Shown here: piece after piece, positions 6,083 through 9,765 of the stretch | Numbering within the stretch: position 1 is the stretch's first letter | How the letters are laid out: each line of letters begins with the position of its first letter | Assembly: GCA_030835185.1 (NCBI GenBank) | Contig: JAUQWL010000215.1 | Span: 1-9,765 of the forward strand | Origin: Solirubrobacterales bacterium | Lineage (GTDB): Bacteria > Actinomycetota > Thermoleophilia > Solirubrobacterales > 70-9 | DNA: 9,765 nucleotides | Direction: 5' to 3' | Made by a program: the position numbers and the translations under genes | Notes under the pieces: generated by a model | The model's database searches: none | What the model was told of the DNA's origin: nothing | The model's input: only the letters and a program-made list of their open reading frames with translations

Positions 6083-7366
6083 ATGCCCGAAAACGACCCG
6101 ATAGTCGTGATGAAGTTCGGCGGCACCTCGGTGTCGGGACCCGAGGAGCTCAAGCGCGCCGCCCGGCGGATCGTCACCGCGCGCGAAGCCGGCAACCGCG
6201 TTGTGGCGGTGCTTTCGGCGCGGGGCAAGACGACCGACGAACTGGTCGCCGCCGCCTACGAGATCTCCGACCGGCCGAACTCCCGCGAGATGGACATGCT
6301 CCTCTCGACCGGGGAGCGGGTTTCCTGCGCGCTCTGCTCGATGGCGATCATCGACATGGGCCACGAGGCGGTTTCCCTGACCGGTTCCCAGGCCGGCATC
6401 GTCACCGACTCTTCCCACACCCGGGCGCGCATCATCGACGTGCGTGCCGACCGCATTCGTGAGGCTCTCGGCAACGAGCGCATAGTGCTGGTGGCCGGCT
6501 TTCAGGGTGTGTCCACCGACAGCCGGGATGTGACGACGCTCGGCCGCGGCGGATCCGACACCACCGCCGTCGCCCTGGCCGCCGCCCTCGGCGCCTCGGT
6601 CTGCGAGATCTACACCGATGTCACCGGCGTATTCAGCGCCGACCCCCGGATCGTGCCCGGCGCGCGCAAGCTGCCGGTCGTCTCGTACGAGGAGATGCTC
6701 GAGATGTCGGCCTCCGGCGCGAAGGTGCTTCAGTTGCGAGCGGTCGAGTACGCCCGCAACAACGGCGTTCCGATCCACTGCCGCAGCAGTTTCGAAGACC
6801 TCCCCGGTACGCTCGTGCTACCAGAAAGCGAGACCATGGAACGACCTCTAGTAACCGCCGTGACCCACTCCTCCGACGAGGCCCGCGTGACCGTCGTCGG
6901 CGTGAAAGACGAACCCGGAGTCGCCGGCCGGATCTTCAAGGCACTGGCCGACGCCAACGTGAACGTGGATGTGATCATCCAGAACGAGCCGATCGGCGAC
7001 GATGCCCTGGCCGACCTTTCATTCACCGTCGACCGCGAGGACCTGCACACCGCAGTTGACGTCATCGCCGAGCTCGGAGACATCTCCCACAGCGTGCGCA
7101 CCGACGAGAGGATCGGCAAGGTCTCGATCGTCGGTGCCGGCATGCGCAGCCACCCGGGCGTCGCCGCCAAGGTCTTCGAGGTGATGGGAGCCGAGCTCAT
7201 CAACATCGAGATGATCTCCACTTCGCCGATCAAGATCTCCTGCGTGATCGATGCCGGGAAGGTGCCGGACGCGGTCCGCGCGCTTCACGCGGCTTTCGAA
7301 CTGGGCGAGGACGCGATCGTGCCAGAGGATCCGACCGGCGAGCATCGCCCGACCGTCCCTTCATGA
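6083..7366 (+). CDS. lysC: Aspartate kinase (aspartokinase, alpha chain)
   Basis: A 427-residue enzyme that phosphorylates L-aspartate to aspartyl-4-phosphate, the first step to lysine, methionine, threonine and diaminopimelate. The kinase domain spans about 1-248: KFGGTS (11-16, nucleotide/aspartate binding), LLSTGERVS (73-81), GFQG (139-142) and GRGGSDTTA (154-162), with IYTDVTGVFSADPRIV (176-191) near the end of the active site. Two ACT regulatory domains follow (about 265-335 and 345-412), the second containing VGAGMRSHPGVAAKVF and NIEMISTSPIKISCVI. Length and architecture match the actinobacterial and Bacillus-type alpha2beta2 enzymes, normally inhibited by lysine and/or threonine. An internal in-frame ATG at codon 252 could give a separate beta subunit. 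The start has no SD and is probably leaderless; the end overlaps asd by 4 nt. Confidence 0.97.
   Translation: MPENDPIVVMKFGGTSVSGPEELKRAARRIVTAREAGNRVVAVLSARGKTTDELVAAAYEISDRPNSREMDMLLSTGERVSCALCSMAIIDMGHEAVSLTGSQAGIVTDSSHTRARIIDVRADRIREALGNERIVLVAGFQGVSTDSRDVTTLGRGGSDTTAVALAAALGASVCEIYTDVTGVFSADPRIVPGARKLPVVSYEEMLEMSASGAKVLQLRAVEYARNNGVPIHCRSSFEDLPGTLVLPESETMERPLVTAVTHSSDEARVTVVGVKDEPGVAGRIFKALADANVNVDVIIQNEPIGDDALADLSFTVDREDLHTAVDVIAELGDISHSVRTDERIGKVSIVGAGMRSHPGVAAKVFEVMGAELINIEMISTSPIKISCVIDAGKVPDAVRALHAAFELGEDAIVPEDPTGEHRPTVPS
6836..7366 (+). other. Possible internal translation product: aspartate kinase beta (regulatory) subunit
   Basis: An in-frame ATG at codon 252 of lysC (sequence METM-like context SETMERPLVTAV) would produce a 176-residue protein made only of the two ACT domains. 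In Corynebacterium and Bacillus the beta subunit starts at an equivalent place, just after the kinase domain. A purine-rich GAAAGCGAG stretch precedes the ATG by a few bases and could serve as a weak SD. The position is seen in the sequence; use of the start is inferred by homology. Confidence 0.6.
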
Positions 7367-8403
7367 TGGCCGGAGAGGGTCACAGGGTCGGCGTACTCGG
7401 CGCGACCGGTGCGGTCGGATCGACCATCCTCGGGGTTCTCGCCGAGCGTGACTTCCCGGCCAGTGAGGTCGTTCCTTTCGCGTCGAGCCGGTCCAACGGC
7501 AAGCAGATCGAGTACGGCGATTCGATTCTCACCTGTGTCGCTCCCGACGACGAAACGATTCAGGGCATCGACATCCTGATCTCTTCGGCCGGCGGCTCGG
7601 TCAGCGAGGAGTGGGCTCCGCGATTCGTCGACGCAGGCGCCGTGGTGATCGACAATACGAGCTTCTGGCGCATGCACGAGGACGTACCGCTGGTCGTGCC
7701 CGAGGTGAATCCGGAGGCGGCCGAGCGCCACAAAGGCATCATCGCCAATCCCAACTGCACCACCGCGGTGATGATGGTCGCGATGGCACCGATCCACCGT
7801 GAGGCCGGGCTCGAACGCCTCGTGATCTCGACCTACCAGGCCGTTTCGGGCACGGGGCAGAAGGCGGTCGAGGAGCTGAAGGCCCAGTCTGCCCAGGTGC
7901 TGGCCTCAGAAAAGGTTTCTCCGCCTGCCGTCTACCCGCATCGCATCGCCTTCAACGTCCTGCCCCAGGTGGAGACCTTCAAGGACGGGGACGACTACAC
8001 CACCGAAGAGCGCAAGGTGATGGCCGAGACCCGCAAGATCCTCGGCTTCGGCGAGGAAGTCGGAATCTCGGCCACCTGCGCCCGGGTGCCGGTGATGACC
8101 GGCCATTCGGAGTCGATCAACATCCAGACGCGGGAAGACCTCAGCCCCGAGGACTGCCGGCAGATCCTCGCCGATGCGCCCGGGGTGGCTGTGGTTGACG
8201 ACCCGGGCAAGGGCCGCTATCCGATCGCCTCCGAGGCGGCCGGTCGCAACGAAGTCCTGGTCGGCCGCATCAGGCGCGATCCCAGCCACGAACGCTGCCT
8301 GAACCTCTGGCTGGTCGGCGACAACCTGCGCAAGGGCGCTGCCACCAACGCAGTCCAGGTCGCCGAGCTCCTGGTCGAGCGCGGCTGGATCTCACCGACC
8401 TGA
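7363..8403 (+). CDS. asd: Aspartate-semialdehyde dehydrogenase
   Basis: A 346-residue NADPH-dependent enzyme that reduces aspartyl-4-phosphate to aspartate-4-semialdehyde, the branch-point intermediate for lysine/diaminopimelate, threonine and methionine. Visible motifs are the N-terminal dinucleotide-binding loop VLGATGAVGS (11-20), SSRSNGK (41-47), the catalytic Cys132 in NPNCTT (129-134), STYQAVSGTGQ (156-166, with substrate-binding Gln159), and Arg241 and His248 in ARVPVMTGHSES (240-251), with His248 the general base. The C-terminal DNLRKGAATNAVQ (320-332) is also typical. The length matches the Gram-positive/actinobacterial form. The start is the first of two adjacent ATGs and overlaps the lysC stop (ATGATG), with no SD, so translation is coupled to lysC. 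The stop is separated by one base from the stop of the convergent protease gene. Confidence 0.97.
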   Translation: MMAGEGHRVGVLGATGAVGSTILGVLAERDFPASEVVPFASSRSNGKQIEYGDSILTCVAPDDETIQGIDILISSAGGSVSEEWAPRFVDAGAVVIDNTSFWRMHEDVPLVVPEVNPEAAERHKGIIANPNCTTAVMMVAMAPIHREAGLERLVISTYQAVSGTGQKAVEELKAQSAQVLASEKVSPPAVYPHRIAFNVLPQVETFKDGDDYTTEERKVMAETRKILGFGEEVGISATCARVPVMTGHSESINIQTREDLSPEDCRQILADAPGVAVVDDPGKGRYPIASEAAGRNEVLVGRIRRDPSHERCLNLWLVGDNLRKGAATNAVQVAELLVERGWISPT

Positions 8404-8404
8404 C

Positions 8405-9565
8405 TCAGCCCGGTTTGAGGGCGCGGCCGAGCTGCTCGATCGTGACCACGCCGGAGAGGCGTCCCGCCTTGTCGGTGACCATCATCGCGCCGAACTTGCG
8501 CATGTCCGGGTTGCCGAGAAGGCTCTCCAGCGGAGCGTCCTCGCGGATGTGGAAGCCGCCGCTGCTCGACTCGAGGTGCTCGCCCACCGTGGTCCCGGCC
8601 CGCTCGACCTCGGCCACGGATTCTGCTTCGTCACGGATGATCACGCCGGAAAAGCGGCCCTGATCGTCGGTCACCGGAAACCACGACCACTGGTAGCGCA
8701 GGAAATACTCTTCGAGCGCCTGGTGGATCGAGCTGTGGGTCGGGATCGCGACCGGGCTCTCGTCCATCACGTCGCCGACCACGATTCCTTCGAGCCGGCT
8801 TGTGACCGTCGTCTCGACCGTTGCCGCCCTGGCCGAGCCGTTGATCAGGAAACCGATCAGCGCCAGCCAGACGCCGCTGAACACTGCCCCCTGGACCGCC
8901 CAGAGCAGGCCGAGTGCAATGAAGAGGTAGCCGAATATCCTGCCGAGTCCGGCGGCGAATCTGGTAGCCGAACTGCGTTTGCCGGTGATGCGCCAGGCGA
9001 TCGCCCGGACCACCCGCCCGCCGTCCATCGGGAACGCCGGCAGCAGGTTGAAGACCAGCACGATCAGGTTGATCGCGGCCAACCAGGCGACCATGGCCAT
9101 AACACCGGTCGTATCCGCGCCCACCTGGAGTTGGACTGCGTCGCTGAAAGCGTTCGCGCCGGAAGCCACGACTCCGATCGCGACCAGCAGGGCGGCGATC
9201 AACGCAGTGACCACCGGACCGGCGATCGCCACTTTGAACTCGGTGCCGGGCCCATCTGCCTCGCGGTCCATCTGAGCCACCCCGCCGAAGATCCAGAGCC
9301 GGATGGTGCTGATCCCGATGCCGTTGCGGAGGGCGACGAACGCGTGGCCGAATTCGTGGAGCAGGATCGAGCCGAAGAAGCCGACCGCGCTGGCGACCGC
9401 CAGCAGATAAGGCTCCATCGAGGAGGCCGGCTTGTCGAGCAGGGTGCCGTAAAAGTCCGAGAGCCAGAAGATGACGAGGAAGAGGACCAGGAACCAGGAC
9501 CAGTCGACCGCGACCGTGATCCCGCGGACCCGGAACAGCGTGATCGTATTTCCACCACCGAACAT
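8405..9565 (-). CDS. Site-2 protease (M50) family membrane metalloprotease with CBS pair
   Basis: A 386-residue intramembrane zinc metalloprotease of the Rip3/SpoIVFB-like class that carries cytoplasmic CBS domains. A short N-terminal segment (MFGGGNTITLFRVRGITVAV) precedes TM1 (about 23-37). HEFGH (70-74) in the second hydrophobic segment holds the zinc-binding histidines and catalytic glutamate. NLLPAFPMDGGR (173-184) supplies the third zinc ligand, Asp181. Further TM helices lie around 112-134, 155-172 and 208-242. Two CBS motifs follow at about 260-320 and 325-383, which usually sense adenine nucleotides. The family cleaves membrane-anchored anti-sigma factors or other membrane peptides; the substrate here is unknown and no anti-sigma gene is adjacent. 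The ATG at 9565 was chosen because the open frame further upstream (to 9730) is arginine-rich and does not look like protein; TACCAT sits 8 nt before this ATG. Confidence 0.9.
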   Translation of the reverse strand: MFGGGNTITLFRVRGITVAVDWSWFLVLFLVIFWLSDFYGTLLDKPASSMEPYLLAVASAVGFFGSILLHEFGHAFVALRNGIGISTIRLWIFGGVAQMDREADGPGTEFKVAIAGPVVTALIAALLVAIGVVASGANAFSDAVQLQVGADTTGVMAMVAWLAAINLIVLVFNLLPAFPMDGGRVVRAIAWRITGKRSSATRFAAGLGRIFGYLFIALGLLWAVQGAVFSGVWLALIGFLINGSARAATVETTVTSRLEGIVVGDVMDESPVAIPTHSSIHQALEEYFLRYQWSWFPVTDDQGRFSGVIIRDEAESVAEVERAGTTVGEHLESSSGGFHIREDAPLESLLGNPDMRKFGAMMVTDKAGRLSGVVTIEQLGRALKPG

Positions 9566-9765
9566 TGCTCCCAATGGTATGCGGTGACCGTTGCGGCCAA
9601 CCTCACGACGGTCTCGATGCCGGTATCTCCGACGAACCGGCTCGAACAGATTCCGCGGTCCGGGGTCAGGTTGATCCGGTTCGCATGTCAGGCGTACCCG
9701 TTCGATCGGGCGGGGTCCGGTAACGGACAACGGTCACGGGCCGATGGGTGAGCCGGCGTTATCGT
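9566..9765. other. Upstream region of the protease gene; possible gene start at the extreme right edge
   Basis: No convincing gene is seen in these 200 bp. Next to the protease gene lies its probable promoter. An 8-bp inverted repeat, CGAACCGG (9633-9640) and CCGGTTCG (9676-9683), encloses 35 bp, and a short hairpin GTCCG/CGGAC lies at 9715-9728; both are weak in DNA this GC-rich. An ATG at 9744 (reading MGEPALS) or a GTG at 9748 could begin a divergent + strand gene, but only about seven codons are visible, without a clear SD or -10 element. No tRNA or SRP RNA pattern was found. Confidence 0.4.
9574..9579 (-). promoter_or_regulatory. Probable -10 element of the site-2 protease gene
   Basis: TACCAT on the minus strand lies 8 nt before the ATG at 9565. 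A TTGGCC about 15 bp upstream could be a weak -35. GGGAG occurs only 2 nt before the ATG, too close for an ordinary SD. This suggests a leaderless or nearly leaderless mRNA and supports the 9565 start over upstream alternatives. Confidence 0.4.

Noticed and set aside
5447..6778. The padR frame extended upstream to 6778 as a 443-residue protein
   Set aside because: The extension lies antisense to lysC and shows no family resemblance; the PadR homology begins at MDLSATA (6001), and the operator-like dyad lies just upstream.
9633..9683. Inverted repeat or tRNA T-arm-like sequence (TTCGAGC on the minus strand)
   Set aside because: The stem is only 8 bp around a 35-nt loop in GC-rich DNA, and no acceptor, D or anticodon arms can be assembled, so no RNA gene is supported.
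9566..9730. N-terminal extension of the site-2 protease to 9730
   Set aside because: The extra 55 residues are arginine- and proline-rich with no signal or membrane feature; the protein fold begins at MFGGGNTITLFRVRG, preceded by a promoter-like box.
8549..9751. A 400-codon open frame on the + strand opposite the protease gene
   Set aside because: Composition is low-complexity acidic and arginine-rich without recognisable motifs; the opposite strand encodes HEFGH and CBS motifs.

Overview
The window is dense, high-GC DNA in which nearly every base is coding. The gene set and order point to an actinobacterium. The order dnaX - ybaB - recR followed by lysC - asd is, from memory, the same as in Mycobacterium (dnaZX ... 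recR ... ask - asd). The protein style would fit a deep-branching class such as Thermoleophilia, but that placement is an inference and cannot be proved from this window.

Layout. Positions 1-2443 (+) hold a translationally coupled replication/repair operon: the 3' part of dnaX (clamp-loader gamma/tau, start outside the window), ybaB/ebfC (nucleoid-associated protein) and recR. Positions 2430-6001 (-) hold a compact three-gene operon read in the opposite direction: a PadR-type regulator, an MMPL/RND-type membrane transporter and a double-hotdog acyl-CoA thioesterase-like protein. These genes overlap or nearly touch, so they are probably one transcript under PadR control. Positions 6083-8403 (+) hold lysC (aspartate kinase, with a likely internal start for a regulatory beta subunit) and asd (aspartate-semialdehyde dehydrogenase), the first two steps of the aspartate pathway. 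Positions 8405-9565 (-) hold a site-2-protease-type membrane metalloprotease with a C-terminal CBS pair. Positions 9566-9765 are an upstream region with no convincing gene, apart from a possible gene start at the very end.

How the parts relate. The two + strand blocks are housekeeping genes of a conserved neighbourhood. The minus-strand padR-MMPL-thioesterase block looks like an accessory cassette placed between them. It is read divergently from lysC across an 81-bp gap containing a striking AT-rich dyad (GATATATC, 5 bp, GATATATC) that overlaps the likely padR -10 element. Both convergent junctions (recR/thioesterase and asd/protease) have no intergenic space, so neither leaves room for an ordinary terminator. 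The three genes that begin transcription units inside the window (lysC, padR, protease) each have a TANNNT element 6-8 nt before the ATG and no well-placed Shine-Dalgarno, suggesting leaderless or near-leaderless mRNAs.

No RNA gene, CRISPR array, insertion sequence or phage gene was seen. No clearly unprecedented system is evident. The PadR/dyad/MMPL/thioesterase cassette is the best candidate for something undescribed.
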